Below, piece by piece: positions 9,190-17,311 of a stretch of 64,000 bases of DNA; position 1 is the stretch's first letter; the number at the start of each line of letters is the position of its first letter. Where the stretch lies: positions 40,248 through 104,247 of the forward strand of contig JAPPNU010000072.1 in the NCBI GenBank assembly GCA_028873695.1, read 5' to 3'. The notes below the pieces were generated by a model. The model was not told where the DNA came from, searched no databases, and saw nothing but the letters and a program-made list of their open reading frames with translations. A program made the position numbers and the translations under genes. The DNA comes from Gemmatimonadota bacterium. GTDB lineage: Bacteria > Latescibacterota > UBA2968 > GCA-2709665.

Positions 9190-9990
9190 ATGCGGCGGAT
9201 CATAACACAGGACCAGTGGAGCGATTACCACCGGGACGGTTACCTTAAAATCGGCAGACAGTGCAGCAACGAGGAACTGGCCAAATTGCAGCGGCGTATC
9301 GACGAGATCATGCTGGGCCGGGCGCCGCTGGATTACAACCGGCTGACGATGCAGCTGGACTCGAATACCGACCGGTACGAGAAGGTGAAGGGCGGCGGAA
9401 TCGGCCACCAGGGCGCGAGTCTGGGTTATCGAAAGATTCAGGGGCTCGAGTACGATACATTGTTTCTGGCCTACATGAAGAAACCCGTTTTCAGGGAGAT
9501 CTGCGCGTATATCTACGGCGCCCACGCCTCGATCGCCTGTTTCCGGGCGATGTTCATGAACAAACCGGCGCAACAGGGTTCCGACCTGCCGTGGCATCAG
9601 GACGGCGGGGGTTCGTGGAACGTGGACCGGGATCCGCTGGTCACGGTCTGGACGGCGCTGGACCCGGCCACGCCCGGCAACGGATGCGTGCAGGTGGTGC
9701 CGGGCTCCCATCAACTGGGCATTCTCAGCGAACAGGGACACACGATTTCAGAAGAACACGAGCGGGAATGGTGCCCTGAAGACAGGATCGTGGACCTGAC
9801 GATGGATGCGGGGGAGGTTGTGATCCTGCATAACTGGCTGCTTCACCGGTCGGGCGTGAACCGGATGGATATTCCCAGGCGGGCGTTCAGCGCGTGTTAT
9901 ATCGACGCGCGGACCCGTTCCAGTCGAAAATCGTCGTTCTCCATGATCTTCGGTGATGACGCATTGATGCCTGATCAAGTCGCGGCATAA
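9190..9990 (+). CDS. Phytanoyl-CoA dioxygenase family protein
   Basis: GGGAG eight bases upstream supports the ATG at 9190, giving 266 aa. The Fe(II) facial triad is visible: 'LPWHQDGGG' (His136, Asp138) and a distal His in 'NWLLHRSGVNR' (His219). 'CVQVVPGSHQLG' is the typical strand-turn of the family. It should be a 2-oxoglutarate-dependent oxygenase hydroxylating a small molecule or CoA ester. It sits between the acyl-CoA ligase and the amidohydrolase on one strand, suggesting a shared catabolic route, but the substrate is not readable. Confidence 0.9.
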   Translation: MRRIITQDQWSDYHRDGYLKIGRQCSNEELAKLQRRIDEIMLGRAPLDYNRLTMQLDSNTDRYEKVKGGGIGHQGASLGYRKIQGLEYDTLFLAYMKKPVFREICAYIYGAHASIACFRAMFMNKPAQQGSDLPWHQDGGGSWNVDRDPLVTVWTALDPATPGNGCVQVVPGSHQLGILSEQGHTISEEHEREWCPEDRIVDLTMDAGEVVILHNWLLHRSGVNRMDIPRRAFSACYIDARTRSSRKSSFSMIFGDDALMPDQVAA

Positions 9991-10004
9991 CCTGGAGCAT
10001 CTCA

Positions 10005-11141
10005 ATGATAATAGATTCCCACGCGTATTGTTTCGAGCCGGGAGACGATCCGGCAGGGTTCGAAACCAGCGCGGCGCACCTGAAATGGGTCCAGGAGGCG
10101 CAGGGCCTGCATCACCAGCCGGCCTGGCGCGTGCGGGACAGGGCGCCGGCGACCTCGGAAGGGTTGATCCCCACGGATTACGAGTCCTGGAGCGATCTGC
10201 CAGCCGCGAACTTCCGGGTGGACAGACGTATGGGGCGGGTGGTCTGGACGATCGACGGGGAGGATTATACGAAACAGTTCTATCCGCCCAATCTGCGGAA
10301 CCTGGAGTTCACGCCGCACAGCCTGGTCGCGGAGATGGATTACGCGGACGTGGACATGGCGCTCATCCACACGAATCCGATGTTGACCCGAAACAGCGGA
10401 TTCCTTGCCGAATGCGTGCGTCAGTACCCGGACCGGCTCCGGTCCATGGCGCCCGTGGACGAGTGGCGCATCCGGACGGAGACGGATGCGGTAATCGAGG
10501 AACTCCACACGGCGATCCGGATGCACGGACTACACGCGATCAAGTTCAATGCCCGGCCGGCCTATTTCGGAACCACCGAGCCGTGGGACGCCCCGTCCTG
10601 CCGTCCGTTCTGGGATGCGGCGACCTCGCTGGGCGTGCCGGTTTTCTTCACGCTGGGGTCCGGACCGGTCGACGTGACGCGGCGGATGACGCCCGAAGGC
10701 GCCCGGCAGGGTTATCTGGATGAGCAGAAGGTCCTGGTCCGCTGGATGGAGCGCTATCCCGATACAGTCGTGAATCTGACGCATGGATTTCCCTGGCGCG
10801 CCTTTGTCTCGGACGGTGAATTCCAGCCGATGCCGCGGGAAATCTGGCTGCCGTTCGAAAACCCGAATTGCAATCTGGAGGTCTGCTTCCCCGTCCGAAT
10901 CGGAGACTGGTTCGACTTTCCGTACCGGGAGGTGTGGCCGGTGCTGGAAGCGATGGTGGCCAACGTGGGGGCGAACCACCTGAACTGGGGCACGGATATG
11001 CCCTTCCAGAACCGGTTCTGTACGTACAGACAGTCCAGGCGATGGATTGAAAAATACTGCGCGTTTCTGAGCGCGGACGACCTGCGGCTGATCATGGGGG
11101 GGACCGCGGCAAGGATTCTGAGCGTGGAAGTCAAACCTTGA
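10005..11141 (+). CDS. Amidohydrolase family protein (amidohydrolase_2 type)
   Basis: The 378-aa protein begins 'MIIDSHAY', the metal-binding D-x-H strand of amidohydrolase_2 (PF04909-like) enzymes. Later strands include 'GLHAIKFNARPAY', 'GVPVFFTLG', 'VVNLTHGFPW' and 'LNWGTDMPF' with the C-terminal Asp. Members hydrolyse or decarboxylate ring and lactone compounds with one zinc. One oddity is the first motif: D-x-H-A-Y rather than H-x-H, common in this subfamily. GGAG lies ahead of the ATG, and it follows the dioxygenase by 14 bases. Cytoplasmic; substrate unknown. Confidence 0.87.
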   Translation: MIIDSHAYCFEPGDDPAGFETSAAHLKWVQEAQGLHHQPAWRVRDRAPATSEGLIPTDYESWSDLPAANFRVDRRMGRVVWTIDGEDYTKQFYPPNLRNLEFTPHSLVAEMDYADVDMALIHTNPMLTRNSGFLAECVRQYPDRLRSMAPVDEWRIRTETDAVIEELHTAIRMHGLHAIKFNARPAYFGTTEPWDAPSCRPFWDAATSLGVPVFFTLGSGPVDVTRRMTPEGARQGYLDEQKVLVRWMERYPDTVVNLTHGFPWRAFVSDGEFQPMPREIWLPFENPNCNLEVCFPVRIGDWFDFPYREVWPVLEAMVANVGANHLNWGTDMPFQNRFCTYRQSRRWIEKYCAFLSADDLRLIMGGTAARILSVEVKP

Positions 11142-11152
11142 GGATATGACGT

Positions 11153-12988
11153 ATGACGCAAACTGCTGGCGATGCGGGGATGAATTGGGATCTGACAAGC
11201 TATTTCCCGGCGTTCAACGGGCCGGAGATGATGAAGTTCAAGAGTGCGCTGGAGACGGATACGCGGGACCTGCTGGATACGGCCAGGGGTCTGGAGCCGC
11301 TGGACGAGGGCAACGTGGATGCGTGGGAGGACATGTTCCTCCGCAGCGAGGACCTTTTCACGAGGCTGCGTCACGTGGCCTCCTACGTGGGCTGTCTCAC
11401 AGCCGCGGACGCGCGAAACGAGGCCTATCTGAAGGAAGAGGCCGCGTTGACGCTGCAATTCGCCGAGGCCGCCAAGCTTGAGACGGAACTGCTGAGGGGA
11501 TTGAAGACGGCGTCCGACGGCGGTTTCGAGGCGCTCGCAGGGAGGGATTCGCTTTCGGACGCCGGCTATCTTCTGGGGCGGATGCGCCGCGAGGCCCGGT
11601 ACACGATGGATTCGGCGCGCGAGGCGCTCGCGGCCGACCTGCGGGTGGACGGTATCTCGGCGTGGGGCCGGCTTTACGATACCCTGTCCGGAAAGCTGGA
11701 ATTCGATATGCGTTTCCCCGACGGACGGGAGGAGAAGGTGCCCATCTCCCAGCGTCGTTCGTTGATGGAAAACCCGGACCGGCGGGTGCGGCGCGCCGCG
11801 TTCGAGGGAGGCAACGCCGCATGGGAAAGCGTGGAAGACGTAGCGGCGGCTGCCCTGAACGCGATTTCCGGCACGCGACTGACGTTGAACCGGTACCGCG
11901 AAGTCCCGCATTTTCTCGAGGTGGCCCTGTTCCAGTCAGCGATTTCGCGGAAGACGCTGGACGCGATGTTCGACGCGATTTTTTCCGAGATCGAGATCGG
12001 GCGCCGGATCCAGCGTTTCAGGGCGAAGGCGATGGGCCTGGACAGGGTGGCCTGGTTCGACCTCGGCGCCCCGATGCCCTTTCCCGACGTGTCGCCGATG
12101 GATTGGGATGAGGGGAAATCGATGGTGCAGGGTGCGTTCGCCAAGGCGTATCCGGCCCTCGGAAACTTTACGCAGGATATGTACGACAGGCGGTGGATCG
12201 ACTATGAACCGCGCGCGGGAAAACGTCCGGGCGGCTTTTGCACGGGATCGCCGATGATCTCCGAGTCGCGGATCTTCATGACGTACAACCGCACCATGGG
12301 CGACGCGTTGACGCTCGCCCACGAGGCGGGGCACGCGTTTCACAGTCACGTGATGCGGGATTTGCGACCGTTTGCCAGGCACTACCCGATGACGCTGGCG
12401 GAGTCCGCCTCCACGTTCGCGGAGATGATTCTGGCCGACGGGGTACTTTCGGATCCGGACGTGGACGCGTTGCAGAAAGCCGTGGTCCTGGATTCGGAGG
12501 TCGGTCACGGCGGTACCTATCTGTTGGACATTCCGGTCAGGTTCGAGTTCGAAAAGGCGCTCTACGAAGAGCGGGGCAACGGAGAGTTGAGTGTGTCTCA
12601 GTTGAAAGCGCTGATGACCGAGAAGCAGCGCGGGGTTCTGGGCGACGTGCTTCAGGAGGGGGAAGAGGACCAATGGTTCTGGGCGTCCAAGCTTCATTTC
12701 TACATAACGGGCGTCACGTTTTACAATTTTCCGTATACGTTCGGCTATCTGTTGAGCAGGGGGCTCTATGCGATGTTCAGGAACGAGGGGCCGGGTTTCC
12801 TGTCCCGGTATGAAAGCTTCCTGCAGTTGACGGGCAGTGACACCGTGGAGAACGTGGCAAAGCGAAGTCTCGGCAGCGACCTGGAACAGCCCGACTTCTG
12901 GGTGCAGGCGATCCGCAGCCTGGAGGAGCCGCTGGCGCATCTGGAGACGCTGGCGCCCAGCGTGCTGGCCACGGACGACGACGGATAA
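11153..12988 (+). CDS. pepF: Oligoendopeptidase F (peptidase family M3)
   Basis: At 611 aa the length fits PepF. The zinc motif is 'LAHEAGHAFHSH', giving His390, Glu391 and His394, with a downstream Glu in 'LAESASTFAEMIL'. The N-terminal half is the helical lid typical of M3 thimet-like enzymes, starting 'WDLTSYFPAF'. PepF is a cytoplasmic zinc peptidase cutting short oligopeptides. It starts 11 bases after the amidohydrolase. Like the D-aminopeptidase upstream, it suggests peptide scavenging. Confidence 0.93.
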   Translation: MTQTAGDAGMNWDLTSYFPAFNGPEMMKFKSALETDTRDLLDTARGLEPLDEGNVDAWEDMFLRSEDLFTRLRHVASYVGCLTAADARNEAYLKEEAALTLQFAEAAKLETELLRGLKTASDGGFEALAGRDSLSDAGYLLGRMRREARYTMDSAREALAADLRVDGISAWGRLYDTLSGKLEFDMRFPDGREEKVPISQRRSLMENPDRRVRRAAFEGGNAAWESVEDVAAAALNAISGTRLTLNRYREVPHFLEVALFQSAISRKTLDAMFDAIFSEIEIGRRIQRFRAKAMGLDRVAWFDLGAPMPFPDVSPMDWDEGKSMVQGAFAKAYPALGNFTQDMYDRRWIDYEPRAGKRPGGFCTGSPMISESRIFMTYNRTMGDALTLAHEAGHAFHSHVMRDLRPFARHYPMTLAESASTFAEMILADGVLSDPDVDALQKAVVLDSEVGHGGTYLLDIPVRFEFEKALYEERGNGELSVSQLKALMTEKQRGVLGDVLQEGEEDQWFWASKLHFYITGVTFYNFPYTFGYLLSRGLYAMFRNEGPGFLSRYESFLQLTGSDTVENVAKRSLGSDLEQPDFWVQAIRSLEEPLAHLETLAPSVLATDDDG

Positions 12989-13081
12989 TCCCGCGGCGCC
13001 CGCGGGTAATCGTTCCCAACGTTCCGCCGCGGCAGATCGCGAGGGCACGTTGGAGTCATAGATCACGGAGAGGAAAATGAG

Positions 13082-14068
13082 ATGTGCGAGCGCATCCGAT
13101 GGGGTATCCTGAGTACGGGGGCCATTGCAAAGTCGTTCGTGAAGGGCCTTGAGGCGGTTCCGGACGCGGCGCCGGTCGCCGTGGGTTCGCGGACCCGGCA
13201 GGCTGCCGATTCATTCGGAGACGAATTCGGCATTCCCCGGCGGCACCCCAGCTACGAAGCCCTTGCGAACGATCCGGACGTGGACGTCATCTACGTTGCA
13301 ACGCCGCATTCCCTGCACAGAGAGAACAGTATCCTGTGCCTGAGAGCGGGCAAACCCGTCTTGTGCGAGAAACCGTTCACGATCAATCGTTCGGAAGCCG
13401 CCGACATCGTCGCGGCCGCACGAGAGGAAAACCTCTTTCTGATGGAGGCCATGTGGACGCGTTTCCTGCCGATCATGTACCAGGTGAGGCAATGGCTGCG
13501 GGACGGCGCGATCGGCGAGGTCCGCATGGTTTCGGCCGACTTCGGGTTCGGGTCTCGTCCCGGAACGTCAAAGTCCCGCCTCTACGATCCCGCGCTGGGC
13601 GGCGGGGCGTTGATGGACGTGGGCATCTATTCGCTGTCGTTCGCCTCGATGGTGTACCGGCGCCCGCCGTCGCAGGTGATGAGCATGGGCCACATCGGCG
13701 AGCTGAAGGTAGACGAACAGGCCGGGATGATGCTCGGATACGACTCGGGAGAGATGGCCGTGCTGTTCACGTCCATTCAGTGCGGCACGTCTCACTGGGC
13801 GCACATTATGGGTACAAAGGGGATGATCCGCATTCATCCGCCGTACTGGCGGGGAACGACCGCAACCCTGGTGAGGGACGGTAAGGAGACGGTGGTCGAA
13901 CGACCGTACGACGGGAACGGGTACAACTGCCAGGCGGAAGCGGTCGGCCGGTACCTGCGCGAAGGGAAGCTGGAAAGCGACGAGATCCCGCTGGATGAGA
14001 CCGTCGAAATCATGGGTACGATGGATACGATCCGCGACCGGATCGGGTTGAAATTTCCGATGGAATAG
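13082..14068 (+). CDS. Gfo/Idh/MocA family NAD(P)-dependent oxidoreductase
   Basis: This 328-aa protein has a Rossmann start 'RIRWGILSTGAIA' and the diagnostic 'PVLCEKPF' segment carrying the catalytic-dyad Lys, followed by 'LFLMEAMWTRFLP'. That last motif is typical of the trans-dihydrobenzenediol / xylose dehydrogenase subgroup. The C-terminal domain has 'GGGALMDVGIYSL'. It should oxidise or reduce a sugar or diol with NAD(P). Cytoplasmic. 'GAGGAAAATGAG' just upstream supplies the ribosome site. The repeat block begins 12 bases after the stop. Confidence 0.9.
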   Translation: MCERIRWGILSTGAIAKSFVKGLEAVPDAAPVAVGSRTRQAADSFGDEFGIPRRHPSYEALANDPDVDVIYVATPHSLHRENSILCLRAGKPVLCEKPFTINRSEAADIVAAAREENLFLMEAMWTRFLPIMYQVRQWLRDGAIGEVRMVSADFGFGSRPGTSKSRLYDPALGGGALMDVGIYSLSFASMVYRRPPSQVMSMGHIGELKVDEQAGMMLGYDSGEMAVLFTSIQCGTSHWAHIMGTKGMIRIHPPYWRGTTATLVRDGKETVVERPYDGNGYNCQAEAVGRYLREGKLESDEIPLDETVEIMGTMDTIRDRIGLKFPME

Positions 14069-14080
14069 ACCGCGACGGGA

Positions 14081-14348
14081 CGGGCGCCCACAAGGGACGC
14101 CCCTACAATACCGGACTTCCACGAATTGAACCCTCCGTGTTTTGCGTCGTTGTTGAATTCGTAGGGGCAACCCGTGTGGTTCACCTCGTCGCGGTGCGGA
14201 TAAAGGGGCCTGTCATCCGCGGAACCTATCGATGTCCGTTGGCCGGGCGCCCACAAGGGACGCCCCTACATAACCAGGCATCCTCGAATCGAACCCTCCG
14301 TGTTTTGCGTCGTTGTTGAATTCGTAGGGGCGTCCCTTGTGGGCGCCC
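14081..14348. repeat. Two direct copies of a ~105-bp hairpin repeat filling the 356-bp gap
   Basis: Each copy has an outer arm 'GGGCGCCCACAAGGGACG...' and an inverted arm starting 'GTAGGGGC'. In copy 2 the arms 14245-14269 and 14324-14348 are perfect 25-base reverse complements. In copy 1 the right arm (14161-14185) has diverged. The loops share a 38-base block (14123-14160 and 14286-14323) differing at one position. A third, degenerate copy lies at about 49752-49821. This explains nearly all of the gap between the Gfo/Idh/MocA and aldo/keto reductase genes, except an AT-rich stretch before 14425. Confidence 0.9.
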
Positions 14349-14390
14349 GCCTTTTTCCGATCTCCGATTGCTTTTTCGACGTTGCGAAAC

Positions 14391-14420
14391 ATATTATTTA
14401 TAATATATCTAATATGGAGT
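14391..14420 (+). promoter_or_regulatory. AT-rich promoter-like stretch and RBS before the aldo/keto reductase
   Basis: A TATAAT hexamer at 14399-14404 lies in an unusually AT-rich stretch. GGAG at 14416-14419 is well placed for the ATG at 14425. No good -35 is seen at 16-18 bases, so the promoter call is weak. Confidence 0.35.
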
Positions 14421-14424
14421 CCTT

Positions 14425-15396
14425 ATGAAATACGGCCGTGTCGAGGGAATCGACAAACCGGTCTCGCGGCTGGTTCAGGGTACGTTGATGGTCTCCACGG
14501 ACGATGTCGAGGCGAGCATCGATTTTCTCGACGGGATTCGGGCGCTGGGATGCAACAGTTTCGATACCGCGCCGGTATACGGTAACGGAAAGGCAGAGCG
14601 GGCGCTGGGGGCCTGGATGGACCGGCGCGGTAACCGAAGCGATGTGTTCATTCTCAGCAAGGGCGGCCACCCCAACGCGGATCGACACCGCCGGGTGACG
14701 GATTTCGACGTCGCCTCCGACCTGTTCGATTCCCTGGCGCGGCTGAAGACGGATTACATCGACCTCTACCTGCTTCACCGGGACGATCCGGACGTGCCGG
14801 TGGGTCCGCTCGTGGAGGCGCTGAACGAGCACATGATCGAAGGGCGTATCCGCGCCTTCGGCGGGTCAAACTGGACGGTGAATCGTATCCGCGAAGCCAA
14901 TGTTTACGCGAAGAACCACGCCCTGAAACCGTTCGTGGCCAGCAGCCCGAATTTCAGCCTGGCCGTTCGCGTAAATGAGGTCTGGGAGGGCTGCCTGAGT
15001 ATCTCGGGTCCCCGGGGAGCTGAGGAAAGAGCGTGGTACCGGAAATCGCAGATGCCCGTGTTTTCCTGGTCCAGCCTGGCGCAGGGATTTTTCTCAGGTC
15101 TTCTGACGCGTGAGAACATCACCGAACTGGCGAATCAAATGACGCAAGGCTGCGCCCGGGTCTATGGACACGAAGAGAACTTCGCCCGGCTGGAACGTGC
15201 GACGGAACTTGCCGGCGAGCGTGGAAAGGCCGTGGCGCAAATCGCGCTGGCATATCTCTTCAACCAGCCGCTGAACGTCTTTACGGTGTCGGGCTGCAGG
15301 TCGGTCGAGGAAAGCCGCATGAACCGGGAGGCGATGGAGATCCGGCTGACGCAGGAGGAACTGGACTGGCTGGATCTGCGGCGCGAGAGCCGGTGA
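14425..15396 (+). CDS. Aldo/keto reductase
   Basis: A 323-aa NAD(P)H-dependent (alpha/beta)8-barrel reductase. The catalytic tetrad is visible: Asp47 and Tyr52 in 'FDTAPVYG', Lys79 in 'FILSKGG' and His118 in 'LYLLHRDD'. 'YIDLYLLHRDDP' is the family signature. The cofactor loop sits near 'VFTVSGCRSVEESRMN'. It reduces aldehydes or ketones in the cytosol; substrate unknown. It appears to be transcribed alone, with a repeat block upstream and a gene-free stretch downstream. Confidence 0.9.
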   Translation: MKYGRVEGIDKPVSRLVQGTLMVSTDDVEASIDFLDGIRALGCNSFDTAPVYGNGKAERALGAWMDRRGNRSDVFILSKGGHPNADRHRRVTDFDVASDLFDSLARLKTDYIDLYLLHRDDPDVPVGPLVEALNEHMIEGRIRAFGGSNWTVNRIREANVYAKNHALKPFVASSPNFSLAVRVNEVWEGCLSISGPRGAEERAWYRKSQMPVFSWSSLAQGFFSGLLTRENITELANQMTQGCARVYGHEENFARLERATELAGERGKAVAQIALAYLFNQPLNVFTVSGCRSVEESRMNREAMEIRLTQEELDWLDLRRESR

Positions 15397-15437
15397 CGGA
15401 TATCCTGCAACCGGAAACCGGTCTGATCGTCTAAGAG

Positions 15438-15456
15438 GTTGTTTTAAAATTACCGG
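15438..15456. repeat. 19-base IS-end-like sequence shared with 54254-54272
   Basis: The string GTTGTTTTAAAATTACCGG is identical at 15438-15456 and 54254-54272. It resembles the terminal inverted repeats of some transposons. No partner end or transposase is visible here, so it may be a solo remnant. The rest of 15397-15650 holds only the promoter listed next. Confidence 0.5.
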
Positions 15457-15563
15457 GTCGTTTTCGGTACGAAACGCCGGCGGCGAGGTGGCGCATCCCT
15501 GTCCGTTTCACCGGGCGATGCCGTGGCGAATCGCATAAATGCGTCTCTTGCAGCGCTTTGGAC

Positions 15564-15592
15564 TTGACACGAATACCCAATAGGACTAAATA
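15564..15592 (+). promoter_or_regulatory. Sigma70-type promoter for the receiver-GDH / hybrid kinase unit
   Basis: A perfect -35 TTGACA (15564-15569) is followed after 17 bases by TAAATA (15587-15592). The expected start near 15599 leaves a leader of about 50 bases before the ATG at 15651. No inverted-repeat operator was noticed. Confidence 0.65.
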
Positions 15593-15650
15593 TTCGATGT
15601 ACACCTTCGCATCTTGAATCGCGCCAGGTTACGGCGCAGTCGATGGGACG

Positions 15651-17300
15651 ATGCCAGGCACAAACCTGAAAACGTTGCTGATCGAGGACAATCCGCTTCA
15701 CAGCCGCCTGATTCAGGAACTGCTCGCCAAATCGGACGGTCCTGAATTCGAGGTGGATTCGGCGGGTACCCTCGCCGACGGGCTTAACCGGCTCGCGGCG
15801 GACGGTTACGAATTGCTGCTGCTGGACCTGGTACTGCCGGACAGCGAGGACCTGGAGACCTATCTGCGGGTTCGCGCCGCGTATCCGGACCTGACCGTCG
15901 TGATCCTCTCAGGCATGGAGGACATCAAGCTGGCGGCGCGGGCCGTTGAGGCCGGAGCGCAGGACTATCTGGTAAAATCCAAATTGGACGGCCCGCTTCT
16001 GGTGAGGTCGATCCGATACGCCGTGGAACGCAGCCGGGCGCAGCACGCCGAGTGGGAGTCGCCGATGTTCCGGCTGGCGCAGCAGCAGTTCCTGAAGGCC
16101 GCCCACCTGATGGGACTGGACGACAACATCCGGCAGCGGCTGCTTTTTCCGCAGCGCACCCACGTGGTTACCTTCCCGTTCCGGCGGGACGAGCACAGAT
16201 ACGTGGAGACGGTTGCCGGCTACCGGATTCAACATCTGTTGACGATGGGGCCCACGAAGGGCGGCGTCCGCTATCATCACGACGTGAACCTCGGCGAGGT
16301 AACCGCCCTGGCCATGTGGATGACCTGGAAGTGCGCCCTGATGGACCTCCCGTTCGGCGGCGCGAAGGGCGGCGTCCGCATCGATCCAACCGTTCTCTCG
16401 CGTAGCGAATTGCAGCGCCTGACGCGCCGGTATACGTCGGAGATCATTGACGTTATCGGACCGCAGAAGGACATTCCCGCGCCGGACATGGGCACGGACG
16501 AAAACGTCATGGCGTGGATGATGGACACGTACAGCCACCAGATGGGTCATACCGTGCCGGCGGTCGTCACCGGGAAGCCGGTGGTGCTTGGCGGCTCTGA
16601 AGGACGCCGCGAGGCGACCGGACGGGGACTGGTGTATCTGGTGGAAGAGGCGGCCAGACACATCGGCATGGACCTGGGTCGCGCGACCGCCGTCGTCCAG
16701 GGGTTCGGAAACGTGGGCAGCAGCGCGGCGAGATTCCTCGAGGCCTGCGGCGTCAGAGTGGTGGGCGTAAGCGACGTGACCACCGGCATCTACAATCCCG
16801 ATGGACTGAGCGTGGATTCTCTGCTGCGGCACGTGGATGAAAACCGCGTATTGGAAGGCTACAAGGGCGGTGACGCCGTGAGCAACCGGGAATTGCTGGA
16901 AATCCCCTGCGACGTCCTCGTTCCCGCGGCAATCCAGAATCAGATCAACGCCGACAACGCGGAACGGATCTCGTGCAGAATCCTGGCCGAAGGCGCCAAT
17001 GGACCGACAACCCTGGAAGCGGATGAAATCCTGCAGGAAAAAGGGGTGTTTGTTCTGCCCGATGTACTCGGTAATGCCGGCGGGGTCACGGTTTCCTATT
17101 TCGAGTGGGTCCAGGACACGCAGAATTATATGTGGACGCTTGAGGAGATCAACGATCGACTCAGGCAGATTCTGCTCAACGGGTTCCAGCGGACCATTCA
17201 ACGGTCCGAACGCGATGGATTGGATATACGTACGGCGGCGCTGATCGAAGGAATACACCGTGTGACGCAGGCGAAACTGATGAGGGGCTTGTTTCCGTAG
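15651..17300 (+). CDS. Receiver (REC) domain fused to glutamate dehydrogenase
   Basis: One uninterrupted 549-aa frame joins two complete domains. Residues 1-130 are a CheY-like receiver: acidic pair Glu12-Asp13 ('LIEDN'), phospho-acceptor Asp59 in 'LLLLDLVLPD', Ser87 in 'VVILSGM' and Lys109 in 'DYLVKS'. Residues ~135-549 are a full-length Glu/Leu/Phe/Val dehydrogenase: Lys203 in 'GPTKGGVR', Lys227 and Lys239 in 'MTWKCALMDLPFGGAKGG', Asp279 in 'PAPDMGT' (the C. symbiosum Lys89/113/125/Asp165 set) and the nucleotide loop 'GFGNVGSS' at 351-358. 'GVSDVTTGIYNPDG' resembles NAD-dependent catabolic GDHs. It should interconvert glutamate and 2-oxoglutarate plus ammonium. The kinase gene starts 12 bases later, so phosphorylation of Asp59 probably controls the enzyme. 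I know of no characterised protein of this architecture. Confidence 0.93.
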   Translation: MPGTNLKTLLIEDNPLHSRLIQELLAKSDGPEFEVDSAGTLADGLNRLAADGYELLLLDLVLPDSEDLETYLRVRAAYPDLTVVILSGMEDIKLAARAVEAGAQDYLVKSKLDGPLLVRSIRYAVERSRAQHAEWESPMFRLAQQQFLKAAHLMGLDDNIRQRLLFPQRTHVVTFPFRRDEHRYVETVAGYRIQHLLTMGPTKGGVRYHHDVNLGEVTALAMWMTWKCALMDLPFGGAKGGVRIDPTVLSRSELQRLTRRYTSEIIDVIGPQKDIPAPDMGTDENVMAWMMDTYSHQMGHTVPAVVTGKPVVLGGSEGRREATGRGLVYLVEEAARHIGMDLGRATAVVQGFGNVGSSAARFLEACGVRVVGVSDVTTGIYNPDGLSVDSLLRHVDENRVLEGYKGGDAVSNRELLEIPCDVLVPAAIQNQINADNAERISCRILAEGANGPTTLEADEILQEKGVFVLPDVLGNAGGVTVSYFEWVQDTQNYMWTLEEINDRLRQILLNGFQRTIQRSERDGLDIRTAALIEGIHRVTQAKLMRGLFP

Positions 17301-17311
17301 GAAGCACTCAA

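Noticed and set aside
14081..14348. CRISPR array
   Set aside because: Only two long copies with internal inverted arms and a similar, not unique, spacer; this is an interspersed hairpin repeat.
15651..17300. Receiver-GDH fusion as an artefact of a frameshift joining two genes
   Set aside because: The frame is continuous, has no second start with a ribosome site at the junction, and both domains are complete with a short helical linker; only read-level error remains to be excluded.
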